From: Bog-473 sp963736525
GTDB lineage: Bacteria > Actinomycetota > Acidimicrobiia > Acidimicrobiales > RAAP-2
Length of the DNA stretch: 64,000 bases
Assembly (NCBI GenBank): GCA_963736525.1
Contig: CAVTPF010000025.1
Coordinates: forward strand, 34,331-98,330
Direction of reading: 5' to 3'
Position 1 is the stretch's first letter. Each line of letters starts with the position of its first letter. A program made the translations under genes and the position numbers. This document shows, piece by piece, positions 53,179-62,226 of this stretch. The notes under the pieces are model-generated. The model did no database searches. It had not been told where the DNA came from and worked only from the letters and a program-made list of their open reading frames with translations.

Positions 53179-54996
53179 TTAACGAGCGACCCACAGCCCG
53201 AGGGCGGGCTGCGCCACGTGCTCGAACCGGTCCCCGCGTGCGTCGACGGCCGGGCCGGTCGACGTCGTGGCGTCGACACCCAGGTGTGCCATCTCGTCGG
53301 CGAGCGGCCGCCAGCAGTAGCCGACGGAAGTGAGCTCCTCGGGCGTGAGGCCGCCCCCGTCAGGATCGGTGCAGTAGGTGATGGAGAACCGGCCCTCGCT
53401 GCTCCCGTGGATGAGGTGCGCCATGGTCCCGGGTGACGCCCGCAGCTCGGCATCGTCCGCGGCCGCGGCGAGCACGGCGTCGCGCCCCGAATAGCCGTGG
53501 CGGCGGATGAGCCGGTCTATCGCCGGGTCCTCTCCGAACCGCTCGACGCCGGGGGCAAGCACGATCAGCTCTGCGCCGGGCGCCAGGGCCCGCCGCGTGC
53601 GGTAGACCGCCTTGTTACCGAGCCAGGTCGAGCGGAACTCGCGGGCGTTGAGCCAGCATGTGGCCCGCCCCCATGGCTCGTCGACCATGGTGATGTTGCA
53701 GCGACGGGCCAACGCCGTCGCTTGGCGGAAGGCGGCGGCACCGCTGCGGCCGGTCCCACCGCGGCCGCTGAGCACGGCGCGCAGCGTCTCGCCCCGTGGG
53801 CCGGCCTCCACCACCGTCAAGACGAAGAGGACTTGGAGACGTGGCGCCAACATGCGGTCGAACGCGGTATCGACGAGGTCCCGGACCGGCGTTGCGGTGG
53901 CGCCAATGATCGTCTCGACACCCACCAGGGCACCGAGGAGGTGACTGGCGCCGATGAACGACGATCCGCCAAGACCGACAACGAGGTTCTTGGAGTAACC
54001 CGCCATGCCGACGACCTCGTGGGGCACCACCTGGCCAAGCGAGATGACCAGGTCCCACCTCTCGAGCAGGGCGGTTGCGACCTCCACGACGACCTCTGTG
54101 TCGAGCAGGCCGTCGCTCAGTGCCACCACCTCATCGGCTCGCAACCTCCCGACCTCGGCCACGCCCCGGTGCCAGTCGTGGACCAGGAGCCCCGAAGCGT
54201 CCAGGTGACCGCCGAAGAGAAGGTCGGCGGCGGCGGCGTCCATCGGCCGGTGCGTCCCGAGCGCCGGCATGATCGCCACCCGGCAGCCCCGCTGCTCGAG
54301 CCGCTGGATCAACCGCCAGGTCAGCTCGCCCGCCCGCGATGGGGCGCGGGTCTGGTCGGGCGGCACCAGGAGGACCCGGGTCACGTGGCCGTCCACTATC
54401 GAGCCAACGAGCTCGTCGGCGACCGCGTCGAGATCGTCACCATCGAGCGCGGCGTCGGGGCCGCCCCACGTCGCCAGCGGGCCGAGACAGAGCACCGGCG
54501 CGGCCAGCGCGCCCAACACCGCGGCGAGGAGCTCGTCGGGCGCGGCCGTGGCGTCGAAAGACAGCACGTCGACCTCGTCGTCTTCGGGCGGCTGCAGCGT
54601 CGCCAGTTGGCTGGCGACAAGATCGGGTCCGGCGAAGTGGTCACGCCGTTCGGTCAGGCGCGCCCGAGCATCCGGTTCGTGGATCTGGAGCCAGACGAAA
54701 CGGACCTCTCCGATGAGGCGGAGCGCGTCGCGGTGAGGCCGGGTGAGCGCGGAACAGGCCACGACCACCGGTGACGCAGCGCGAGCGGCGCGCCGCACGG
54801 CCGCCAGCCAGGCCCAGCGGTCGTCGTCGGTCAGGGCCGTACCCCGGCGCATCTTGGCGATGTTGCTCTCAGAGTGGAGCTCGTCGGCCTCAATGAGTGG
54901 CTGGCCGAACGCCCGGGCGAGCTTCCCTCCCAGGGTCGACTTGCCCGCCCCTGCCACGCCCATCACGACCACCACCGTCGCCGGCGCCGCCGTCAT
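53179..54996 (-). CDS. Gluconokinase-LarA (nickel-pincer hydroxyacid epimerase/racemase) fusion
   Basis: 605 residues in two parts. Residues 1-165 are a GntK-type gluconokinase: P-loop MGVAGAGKSTLGG, EADELHSESNIAKMRRGTAL, VVACSALTRPHRDAL. Residues about 180-600 are a LarA/DUF2088 domain with GTHRPMD (nickel-site His), LLVHDWHRG (second His) and GYSKNLVVGLGG (the lysine that holds the nickel-pincer cofactor in LarA). LarA homologues include a D-gluconate 2-epimerase, so a kinase fused to an epimerase acting on the same acid is chemically sensible. The ATG overlaps nothing upstream; its stop side is the operon end. No larB/C/E cofactor genes are in the window. Confidence 0.8.
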   Translation of the reverse strand: MTAAPATVVVVMGVAGAGKSTLGGKLARAFGQPLIEADELHSESNIAKMRRGTALTDDDRWAWLAAVRRAARAASPVVVACSALTRPHRDALRLIGEVRFVWLQIHEPDARARLTERRDHFAGPDLVASQLATLQPPEDDEVDVLSFDATAAPDELLAAVLGALAAPVLCLGPLATWGGPDAALDGDDLDAVADELVGSIVDGHVTRVLLVPPDQTRAPSRAGELTWRLIQRLEQRGCRVAIMPALGTHRPMDAAAADLLFGGHLDASGLLVHDWHRGVAEVGRLRADEVVALSDGLLDTEVVVEVATALLERWDLVISLGQVVPHEVVGMAGYSKNLVVGLGGSSFIGASHLLGALVGVETIIGATATPVRDLVDTAFDRMLAPRLQVLFVLTVVEAGPRGETLRAVLSGRGGTGRSGAAAFRQATALARRCNITMVDEPWGRATCWLNAREFRSTWLGNKAVYRTRRALAPGAELIVLAPGVERFGEDPAIDRLIRRHGYSGRDAVLAAAADDAELRASPGTMAHLIHGSSEGRFSITYCTDPDGGGLTPEELTSVGYCWRPLADEMAHLGVDATTSTGPAVDARGDRFEHVAQPALGLWVAR

Positions 54997-56396
54997 CGAC
55001 CGAAGCCGTAGAGGTCGAGCGTGTTCTGGCCGCAGAGCGCCACGGCCAGCCTGCGCAGCGCCTCGTCCTCGGGCACCGTGCCCCGGGCGACACCCTGGCC
55101 GAGGACGTCGCAGAGCACCCGACGGTACAGCTCGTGGCGGGTCATGGAGAGCCACGAGCGGGAGTCGGTGTGCATGCCGATGAACGTGCCGAGCACCCCC
55201 TGGGCTCCGAGCAGCTCGAGCTGGTTCCGCAGCCCGCGCTCGTGATCGTTGAACCACCAGGCGGGGCCCCACCGCACGGCCGGGCGCCCGTCGTCCCGGG
55301 CGAAGGCGCCGGCGACAGTCGCGAAGAGCGCGTTGTCGGCCGCGTCGACGTTGTAGAGGACCGTCGAGGGCAAGGAGCCGGCGCGCTCGAACGCGGCCAA
55401 CTGGGCGAACAGGCCCGGCCCCTGCGGGTCGCTGCCGATGGCGTCGGCGCCGACGTCGCTTCCGAGGAGCGAGGCCAGCCGGGGCGAGGCGTCTCGGTGC
55501 GCCCCCAGGTGCAGCTGGACCACGGCGTCGTCCTCGAACGCCAGCTCGGCGGCGAGGGAGATCACCTCGACGACGACCGCGTCGTGGCCGGCGGGATCCG
55601 GCGCGACGCCCCGCAGGGCACCGCGGACGGCCTCGGCCGCAGCGGCGGGATCTCTCGGGGCCGCCGGCAGGGCGGCAAGCCCGTGGTCCGAGCTCCGCGC
55701 GCCCAGGGCCGCGAAACGCCGCCACGAGGAGCGGAGCGCGGCCAGCAGGGAATCGAGCGAGTCGACCACGACACCCTCGCTCTCACCGAGACGCTCGGTC
55801 CATTGCCGCCACGCGGTGGGCCGGACGAGGAACCGGTGCGCGGGGTCGGGCCGCCAGGTCGGCACCACCAAGGGCAGGCGGATGTCGGTGTCCTTTCGGA
55901 GATCCGCGTGCGAGGTGAGAGGGTCCGCGGGGTCGTCGGTCGTGGCCAGTACCGCCACACCGAAGGGTGCGAGGAGGTCGCGGAGTGAGCGACCCGCCAG
56001 CTGGCGATTGGCCTCGTCGTAGATCTCGCGTGCCGTCGACCGGGTGAGCACGAGGTCGATCCCGAAGCAGCGACGCAGCTCCAGGTGGCTCCAGATCTGC
56101 AACGGGTTGAGGGCGAGCCGCTCGAGCGTGACGGCCCACGCCTCGAAGCGATCGAAGGGGTCGACCGATCCGGTGACCAGCTGCTCGTCGACCCCGACGG
56201 CACGCATGGCCCGCCACTTGTAGTGGTCGTCGCCGAGCCACAGCTCGGTGATGGTGTCGAACCGGAGGTTGTCGGCCAGCTCGCGGGCAACGAGGTGGCT
56301 GTGTGCGTCGATGATCGGCAGCGGCCGGACGGATGAGAACAGCGACTCGGCGGTTGGCGTGGTCAGCATGAACCGGTCGTCGAGGAAGTCGGTCAC
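54993..56396 (-). CDS. uxaC: Glucuronate (uronate) isomerase
   Basis: 467 residues of the UxaC amidohydrolase-fold family, converting D-glucuronate to D-fructuronate or galacturonate to tagaturonate. Seen are the metal-binding LPIIDAHSHL near residue 33, WLGDDHYKWRAMRAVGV, VLATTDDPADPLTSHADL and the late MTRHELYRRVLCDVLGQG. GTG 56396 lies seven bases after the SDR stop, and its stop overlaps the fusion gene start (ATGA). Middle gene of a three-gene uronate/gluconate operon. Confidence 0.92.
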   Translation of the reverse strand: MTDFLDDRFMLTTPTAESLFSSVRPLPIIDAHSHLVARELADNLRFDTITELWLGDDHYKWRAMRAVGVDEQLVTGSVDPFDRFEAWAVTLERLALNPLQIWSHLELRRCFGIDLVLTRSTAREIYDEANRQLAGRSLRDLLAPFGVAVLATTDDPADPLTSHADLRKDTDIRLPLVVPTWRPDPAHRFLVRPTAWRQWTERLGESEGVVVDSLDSLLAALRSSWRRFAALGARSSDHGLAALPAAPRDPAAAAEAVRGALRGVAPDPAGHDAVVVEVISLAAELAFEDDAVVQLHLGAHRDASPRLASLLGSDVGADAIGSDPQGPGLFAQLAAFERAGSLPSTVLYNVDAADNALFATVAGAFARDDGRPAVRWGPAWWFNDHERGLRNQLELLGAQGVLGTFIGMHTDSRSWLSMTRHELYRRVLCDVLGQGVARGTVPEDEALRRLAVALCGQNTLDLYGFGR

Positions 56397-56403
56397 GGCG
56401 CGC

Positions 56404-57204
56404 TCAGAGGCTGGACGCGTCGAAGCCGCCGTCGACGACGAGCTCGGCCCCGGTGATGAAACGTCCGGCGTCGCTGGCCAGGAGCAGCAGTCCACCGAGG
56501 AGGTCATCGGGCTCACCGAGGCGACGCATGGGGGTGCGCTCCATGATGGCGGCGACGCGACCCGCGTCGAGGATCGCCCGGTTCTGTTCGGCAGGGAAGA
56601 AGCCGGGCACCAGCAGGTTGCACCGGATGCCGAGCGGGCCCCACTCGCGGGCCAGGTTCTTGGTGAGGTTGTGCACGGCGGCTTTGGCCATGGAGTAGGT
56701 GAAGACCTTCGACAGCGGCCGCCGGGCGGCCTCGGATCCCACGTTGATGATGCTGGCGCCGATGCCTTCGGCGGTGGATCTCTCGACGAAGTAGCGGCCG
56801 AAGGCCTGGCACGCCCGTGCCACGCCTGTCGCGTTGGTGGCCATGACGGCCTCGAACTCCTCCTCGCCGATGTCGAGGAATGGCGTGGCGCTGTTGACGC
56901 CGGCCGCGTTCACCAGGACATCGATCGACCCTTCGGCCCGCATCACGTCGTTGACGAGCTCATCGAGCTGCTCGCGTCGCGTCGTGTCGCAGGCGACGAA
57001 GCGGCCGCCGCCTATGGAATCAATCGCTTGCGCCCCGCGAGCGGCGTCGCGTCCGGCCACGACGACGTCGGCGCCCGCACCGCGCAGGGCGGCCGCCATG
57101 GATCGCCCGAGCGTCCCGGTGCCACCGACGACGACCGCCACACGGCCGCCGAGTACGAAGAGCTCATGAGCGTCCGGGTTCATCGAGGCGCGGCTCTCGG
57201 CCAT
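56404..57204 (-). CDS. SDR-family oxidoreductase (probable uronate-pathway hexonate dehydrogenase)
   Basis: 266 residues. Cofactor motif VVVGGTGTLGRSMA, NAAG (LVNAAGVNSAT), catalytic Tyr/Lys as FTYSMAKAA, and the ending GAELVVDGGFDASS. SDR proteins close to this act as fructuronate (mannonate) or gluconate dehydrogenases, and the tight spacing to uxaC supports reduction of its ketouronate product. ATG 57204 is used; ATG 57183 is possible. First gene of the operon. Confidence 0.85.
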   Translation of the reverse strand: MAESRASMNPDAHELFVLGGRVAVVVGGTGTLGRSMAAALRGAGADVVVAGRDAARGAQAIDSIGGGRFVACDTTRREQLDELVNDVMRAEGSIDVLVNAAGVNSATPFLDIGEEEFEAVMATNATGVARACQAFGRYFVERSTAEGIGASIINVGSEAARRPLSKVFTYSMAKAAVHNLTKNLAREWGPLGIRCNLLVPGFFPAEQNRAILDAGRVAAIMERTPMRRLGEPDDLLGGLLLLASDAGRFITGAELVVDGGFDASSL

Positions 57205-57451
57205 CGTTGAGGGACCTTAGTGCCGTTGTTGTGCCGACGGCAGAGGCGACGTCCTTGTGCCACGCGTGCCCCTCTACCCATCCCGACATTCCCCGTGCGC
57301 TGCCGTCGCTTCGGACCGGATCACGTCATGGTGCAAGCGGTGCCTTCGACAAGTCAGAGGCCGAGTCAGGTGTTCGGCCCGAGAAGATCGCGCCGCTGTG
57401 GCTATTCGGGCAGGGATCCCCAGGTGTCGAGATCAATCGGGGTAGGAGAAC

Positions 57452-58688
57452 TTAAGGGCCGACTACCGACTTGCGGAGTGCGTCGTTCGCGTTCTGAGGC
57501 AGCTCGTCCAGAGGCTTCTCCAACTCTTCCACGGTGGGACCGAACTTGGCCGCCAACGGGGCGAGCTTCGCCAAGTCGAATCCGTACAGGTTGGCGCAGT
57601 TCTCCGCGAGGATCCGCTGCTTCTCGTCGGGCCTGAGCCCGAGCATCACCTGCCGCAGCGTCTCACGAGTGAAGGGGTACGTTCCCTCGTCGTGGGGGTA
57701 GTCGCTGCCCCACATGAACCGGTCGGCGCCAATTTGCGCTCGCACGGCAATGTCTGCGGGTCGAGGCTGGCTCACCCCCATCCACACGTTCTGGGCGAAG
57801 TACTCGCTGGCCAGATGGTCGAGCTTGTGCTCGTCGCCATAGCGGATCTCCCCGGTCTGGCCGGTCTTGCGGATCCGGTCGATCGTGGCATCGAGATCGT
57901 TGAGCAGCCTGGGCACCCAGGAGCACTGGGTTTCGGTGATGGCGAACTTCAGCCGCGGAAAGCGCTCGAAGACGCCTCCGAGGACGAAATGGACGAAGGG
58001 TCGCTGCGAGTAGAACATGGCCTCGTTGATGTAAAAGAGCATGGCAAAGGGGTAGTCGCCGTAATCAGGCACCCCAGTGCCGCCATGGACGTTGATCGGC
58101 ATTTCGAGATCCTCGATGACCTCCCACAGTCGGTCGTAGGCGGGATCGTAAAGCGGCCGCACCCACTTGACATCCGGTGGGACATTGGGCAGCAGGATGC
58201 CGCCCCGGAGGCCGTGCTCTTTGATCCAGTGGACGTCGGCGATGGCGTCGTCGATGTCGTTGAGGAAGATCTGACCGATGCCGGCTCGCCGCTCGGGAAA
58301 CTCGGCGCAGAAGTCGACCAGCCAACGGTTATGGGCCCGGATGCCAGCCAGGCGATGCTCGTAATCCTCGGGCCTGGGAGGCGCAGCGAAGAGAACGAAG
58401 CTCGGGAAGAAGGGCGGGACCGTGTTCGGAAAGATGACCTCTCCGACGACACCATCAGCCTCCTGCTGGCTATTGCGCATCTCGGTGTCCCAGTTGCGGA
58501 GGCGCCGGGTGTCGCCGAGATCCCGGAACGGGTTCTTGTACTTGGCCCTCCAGGCATCGAATTCCCTCGAGGTACCGGGGATCGAGGTACTCCCGGTACG
58601 CGGCGTGGCTGCCGCCGGCATGGCTGTCGGCCGTGACGATCGTGTAGTGACCATTGGCCCTGTCAATCGTTTCGTTGCCCGTCTTCAT
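57452..58688 (-). CDS. Amidohydrolase-family metal-dependent hydrolase, one frameshift
   Basis: TIM-barrel amidohydrolase of the decarboxylase-like group. The N-terminus from ATG 58688 (IVTADSHAGGSHAAYREYLD) holds the first metal ligand. At 58564-58566 a GGG where GG is expected shifts the frame; the body then reads EFDAWRAKYKNPFRDLGD through MPINVHGGTG, MWGSDYPHDEGTYP and ENCANLYGFDLAKL. About 412 residues if joined. Here the break is one base too many, unlike the other homopolymer breaks. Substrate unknown; related proteins open or decarboxylate aromatic-derived acids. Confidence 0.78.
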
Positions 58689-58888
58689 GCCGTGCTCTCA
58701 ACCCCTCTGCCAGCGTAGATCGTCGACCCAGGAAGATGCGTGGGGCCGGATCCCCAGCTGCCTTCCACCCTCCAGTAGATACCCAGACGCCTCCTTGTGG
58801 CGAACCGCCGCGAAGCCGTAGAGGACGTTTCCTCGGCTCCTCCATGGCGCACCGCCACCATCGCCACGATGGTCCAGGCGAAGTCCAT
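58685..58888 (-). other. Possible truncated kdpA start or unrelated 67-codon frame
   Basis: An ATG overlaps the stop of the kdpF-like gene and opens MDFAWTIVAMVA, hydrophobic as at the start of a membrane protein, but hydrophilic low-complexity sequence follows at once. If a kdpA was here, all but the first dozen codons is gone. Confidence 0.3.
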
Positions 58889-58977
58889 CAGAAGCGAGCC
58901 GCCTTGAACAGCGCGAATCCGAGATAGCCGGAGGCGCAGATCGACAAGGCGAGCAGCAGACCGCCGGCGACGGTCAT
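58888..58977 (-). CDS. kdpF: KdpF-like small membrane protein
   Basis: 29 residues, TVAGGLLLALSICASGYLG then FALFKAARF. One helix followed by an aromatic, basic end matches KdpF, the small stabilising subunit of the KdpFABC potassium ATPase. Its ATG overlaps the stop of another 27-codon hydrophobic frame. No kdpA, B or C follows, so this is an orphan left from a lost operon. Confidence 0.5.
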   Translation of the reverse strand: MTVAGGLLLALSICASGYLGFALFKAARF

Positions 58978-59057
58978 ACCCGCTGGAGCGCCGAGATCAA
59001 GCCGAGCATCGCAGCCACGAACACAACGATGCCGACGACCACCAGAAGGTCAGCCAT
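58974..59057 (-). CDS. 27-residue hydrophobic peptide upstream of kdpF
   Basis: ADLLVVVGIVVFVAAMLGLI then SALQRV, a single transmembrane helix. Small hydrophobic genes of this kind often precede kdpF in actinobacteria. The ATGA overlap with kdpF argues that it is translated. Confidence 0.4.
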   Translation of the reverse strand: MADLLVVVGIVVFVAAMLGLISALQRV

Positions 59058-59564
59058 GTATGCAGCATCAACCTTCAGGCGGTAACGGCGCGGTGGAGAT
59101 CGGCCCGTGGCGGTGAACGTGTGGTGAACGACCCACCAACAGCTCGCTGTCGGACGTCGTGTCCCGCCTTTGGAGTTGACCCGCTGCCAGGCAGCTCCGA
59201 GGCTGCCCGTCGTCACAGGCCTTCTCGCCCGGCGTGGTCCGGGGCGGTCGGACAACCAGTCTCAGACCTCGTGACAACAAGACCGAAGCGGCGTACGATC
59301 TCTTTTCAGGTGAGCCGGGAAGCCTGGTCGGCGTGCTGTATTGGCCATGCTAGGGGAGGACGGCACCTTGGGTGTTCAGTTATTGCGATCTCCAGCGGTT
59401 GCTGCCCGTTTCGGATTGTGTGTTCCACCATCCGAGATTTCTCTCTTGGTTGATTGAGCAAGGGAGATCAACATCTCGAAGAGCGACACGGACACCAGGA
59501 CCGGTAACGCTTGCGTGATCGCGGGCATCTACCGGAGTGACTGCTCCGACGAGGAGGCGTCACG
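59058..59564. other. Intergenic region without a supported gene
   Basis: About 500 bases, parts of which are lower in GC. A frame ending near 59560 (IAGIYRSDCSDEE) may be the first part of the zinc-ribbon-like gene that follows, separated from it by a frame change. Nothing else is recognisable. Confidence 0.35.
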
Positions 59565-59810
59565 ATGAGCGTCGGGGATACCTTCCCCAAGTGTCCGAGC
59601 TGCAGGAAAGGCGTCGGCTGGCACTTGGCCGTGTCCGTGTTGAGCGCCGGCAACGGCACCGTGCGCCTGCGGGTCGGTTCGGGTCGCTACGCGTTGGCCA
59701 GTGTTACGCCCTCGGACCAGGCCCGTCGACGCCGCCTCACCCTCCTCAGTCGACGTGGCCGATGGCGCGTAGCCATGCGGCGGTGTGGCCCAGTCCTTCG
59801 TCGAGGCTGA
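59565..59810 (+). CDS. Small protein with CPSC motif
   Basis: 81 codons. GAGGAGG precedes ATG 59565 by nine bases. The start SVGDTFPKCPSCRKGVGW has one CxxC pair and resembles the second half of a small zinc ribbon; the matching first pair may lie upstream in a different frame (YRSDC). The C-terminal 30 residues are antisense to the epimerase gene and arginine-rich, so the true end may be earlier. Function unknown. Confidence 0.4.
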   Translation: MSVGDTFPKCPSCRKGVGWHLAVSVLSAGNGTVRLRVGSGRYALASVTPSDQARRRRLTLLSRRGRWRVAMRRCGPVLRRG

Positions 59811-60744
59811 TCGGGTCGTACCCGAGCCTCTTGTACGTCTTCGACGCCTTCAGGTCGCCACGAGGTGCCGGTGTCGCAGCCGCCTTGGCGGCGATCGCCA
59901 TCAGGGTGGGTCCGAACACCTCCAGAAGCTCGGGGTCATTGGATGGTGCAACGTCCTCGACGTGGTGCTCGATGCCCGCGAGGGCACAAATCCGGTTGCA
60001 CGCCGTCGCCGTGCTCACCACGTCCTCTGGTTGGCCGTCGAGCATGTAGCGCTCGCCGGAGACGCCCCGATCGAGGGCCAGGGGTTGCCAGCCGCGGGCG
60101 ATGTCCTCGGCGAACACCCAGCTGACCGGAAACGTCAGGTACCGGGTGACGCTTCGCGGAAGCGCGGACAGCAGTACCCGATTGAAGCTGGTGCGGCCGA
60201 GCGCGTTGCTCGCCACGGGCGACGGGCCGTAGATGGCCCCCGGATGTGCCGTCACGACGTCCTGTCCGGCCGCCGCCCGGCTGATGGCGTCCTGGAACGC
60301 CGCCATCTTGGTGATCGTGTAGGGATCTGAGCTCGGCTCCTTCGTCACGGACGCATCCTCGCGGTCGAGGCCTCCCTTCGTGTCGAAGAACGTGCCCGTG
60401 CTCACGGCGACCACCCGGCGCATACCGAGCGCCTCGGCCGCATCGAGGACGTGCTTCGTTCCCGCGACGTTGACGGCTTCGAAGTCGGGAAGGTTCTGGC
60501 TGGCGCCACCGAGGAGTGCGGCGGAGTGGATGGCGGAATCGGCACCGGTGGCGGGCGCCTGCTGGATGTCGCCGGCCGTGGTGATGTCGCCCGGCACGAC
60601 CTCGACCCCCAAGGCGACGAGTGGCTCCGTGTCAGCGGTCGGACGAGCCAGGGCACGCACGCCGTCGCCACGCTCGACGAGGAGCTTGCAGATGTTGGCA
60701 CCGGCCAGCCCGGTGGCCCCGGTGACGAGGACCGTCTCGCTCAT
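59746..60744 (-). CDS. NAD-dependent epimerase/dehydratase (extended SDR)
   Basis: 332 residues. Rossmann motif VTGATGLAGANICKLL, GDITTAGD, the serine/threonine region VVAVSTGTFFDT, and YxxxK as YTITKMAA. The later HPGAIYGPSP and VFAEDIARG are usual for extended SDRs of the dihydroflavonol-4-reductase/3-beta-HSD group. Substrate unknown. Its ATG overlaps the stop of the upstream CMD gene (ATGA), so the two are coupled. Confidence 0.87.
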   Translation of the reverse strand: MSETVLVTGATGLAGANICKLLVERGDGVRALARPTADTEPLVALGVEVVPGDITTAGDIQQAPATGADSAIHSAALLGGASQNLPDFEAVNVAGTKHVLDAAEALGMRRVVAVSTGTFFDTKGGLDREDASVTKEPSSDPYTITKMAAFQDAISRAAAGQDVVTAHPGAIYGPSPVASNALGRTSFNRVLLSALPRSVTRYLTFPVSWVFAEDIARGWQPLALDRGVSGERYMLDGQPEDVVSTATACNRICALAGIEHHVEDVAPSNDPELLEVFGPTLMAIAAKAAATPAPRGDLKASKTYKRLGYDPISLDEGLGHTAAWLRAIGHVD

Positions 60745-61335
60745 GTCGACATCTGCGGCGGGACGTCGGCGTATGCGCTGTCCACCTGGTCCTTGCTGTA
60801 GGCGATGGCCGGTGGGCTTGTGCCGTAGACGTCGAGGGTGTGGATGAAGCGGTGCACCCCCATGGTGTTGGCCGCACACGTGAACCCGAGCTCCACGACT
60901 TGGGCCGTGGTGAAGACGGTCGCCAGTTCGTGGTACACCTCGTCGTCGATGGCATGGTGGTCAGCCGACAGCAGGTCGAGGAACTTGATCGCCAGGCGCT
61001 CCTGCTCGGTCAGCTGTGACCCCCCGGGCGCAAGGAGGCAGGCCACGTCCTCGTCGGTGATGGAGTCGTGCTTGCGGGATTGCATGCACGGTTGGCATTC
61101 ACCCAGCTGCGCGTCGCGGATCCGAATCAGCTCGGTGATCCGTGCGCCCAGCAGGGTCTGTTTGCCCATGACGCCGCGCGGCGTTGGTCATCAGCAGCTG
61201 CATGGTCTTGTAGGCGAAGATCTGCAGGGGGACCGGGGTGGCATAGGTGCCGTCGGCTACCCCCTCCTCGATGATCCGTCGGGGCTCGTCGGCGAGCTCG
61301 TCCAGTGGGATGGGTTCTATTCTGGGCATGGCCAC
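60741..61335 (-). CDS. Carboxymuconolactone decarboxylase-family protein, frameshifted
   Basis: The N-terminal third (PRIEPIPLDELADEPRRIIE to KTMQLLMTNAA) starts at GTG 61335 or ATG 61329. The frame then changes near 61180, and the rest (GARITELIRIRDAQLGECQP, CMQSRKH with the CxxC pair) continues to the stop at 60741. About 197 residues if joined. It is a CMD/AhpD-like protein. Coupled by ATGA to the epimerase gene downstream. Confidence 0.72.
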
Positions 61336-61412
61336 CTGGCCTCGGTTGAGAGCGGCTCTCGGTCCGCGAGGCAGAGTTCCGTCGCTTCGACGATAACAAG
61401 GGGAACGAATCC

Positions 61413-62211
61413 GTGCCCATGATCCCGGCTTCAGTGCTGCTCACCGACCAGGTGGCCGTGGTGACGGGGGAGGGGCGGGGATCGGACGGGGCATTGCCCG
61501 TGCGTTTTCCGCCTTCGGCGCCCGGGTGGCCATCTGGGAGCGCGACGCCGAGAGCGGCGAGTCGGCAGCGGAAGAGGTCGGGGGGCTCGGTCTCGTCACC
61601 GACGTACGCGAACCAGCCGACGTGGACGCCGCGCTCGCCCGCACGACCGCCGAGCTCGGGCCGGTGCTTGTGAACAACGCCGGCGGCGTCTTCTACTCAC
61701 CGATCCTGGAGACCTCCGAGAACGGCTGGGACGCCCTCTACCGAGCCAACCTCAAACACGTGATCCTGTGCACCCAGCGAGTCGCCCGGACGATGGTTGC
61801 CGCGGACTGGCGGCAGCATCATCAACGTGACCTCCATTGAGGGCGTCCGGGCGGCACCCGGATATGCCGCCTACGCGGCCGCGAAGGCCGGGGTCATCAA
61901 CTTCACGAAGACCGCGGCACTGGAGTTGGCTCCCCACGGCATCCGGGTGAACGCGCCGGCCCCCGACATCACGCTGACCGAAGGCTTGGCGGCCGTGGCG
62001 CCCCCGGGAGCCGAAGAGCATTTCGCCCTGACCGTTCCGATGGGCCGTCCCGGTCATGTCGACGAGGTGGCCGGAGCTGCCGTCTTCCTGGCGAGACTCC
62101 ATGGCCAGCTACGTGACCGGCCAAACCATCCACGTCGACGGGGGCACCCAGGCCTCGAGCGGCTGGTACCACCACCCCGAGAACGGTTCCTACGTCCTGG
62201 GGCCGCCCTGA
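61413..62211 (+). pseudogene. SDR-family oxidoreductase with at least three frameshifts
   Basis: All SDR landmarks are present but scattered over frames: LLTDQVAVVTG, then IGRGIARAFSAFGARVAIWE after the 5-G run at 61466-61470 (one more G restores frame), VNNAGGVFYSPI, a break near 61800, INVTSIEGVRAAPGYAAYAA with YxxxK, a break near 62095, and SMASYVTGQTIHVDGGTQAS to the stop at 62211. About 262 residues if repaired. Inactive as read, unless the breaks are sequence errors. Confidence 0.7.
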
Positions 62212-62226
62212 GACCGCCATCGCCGC

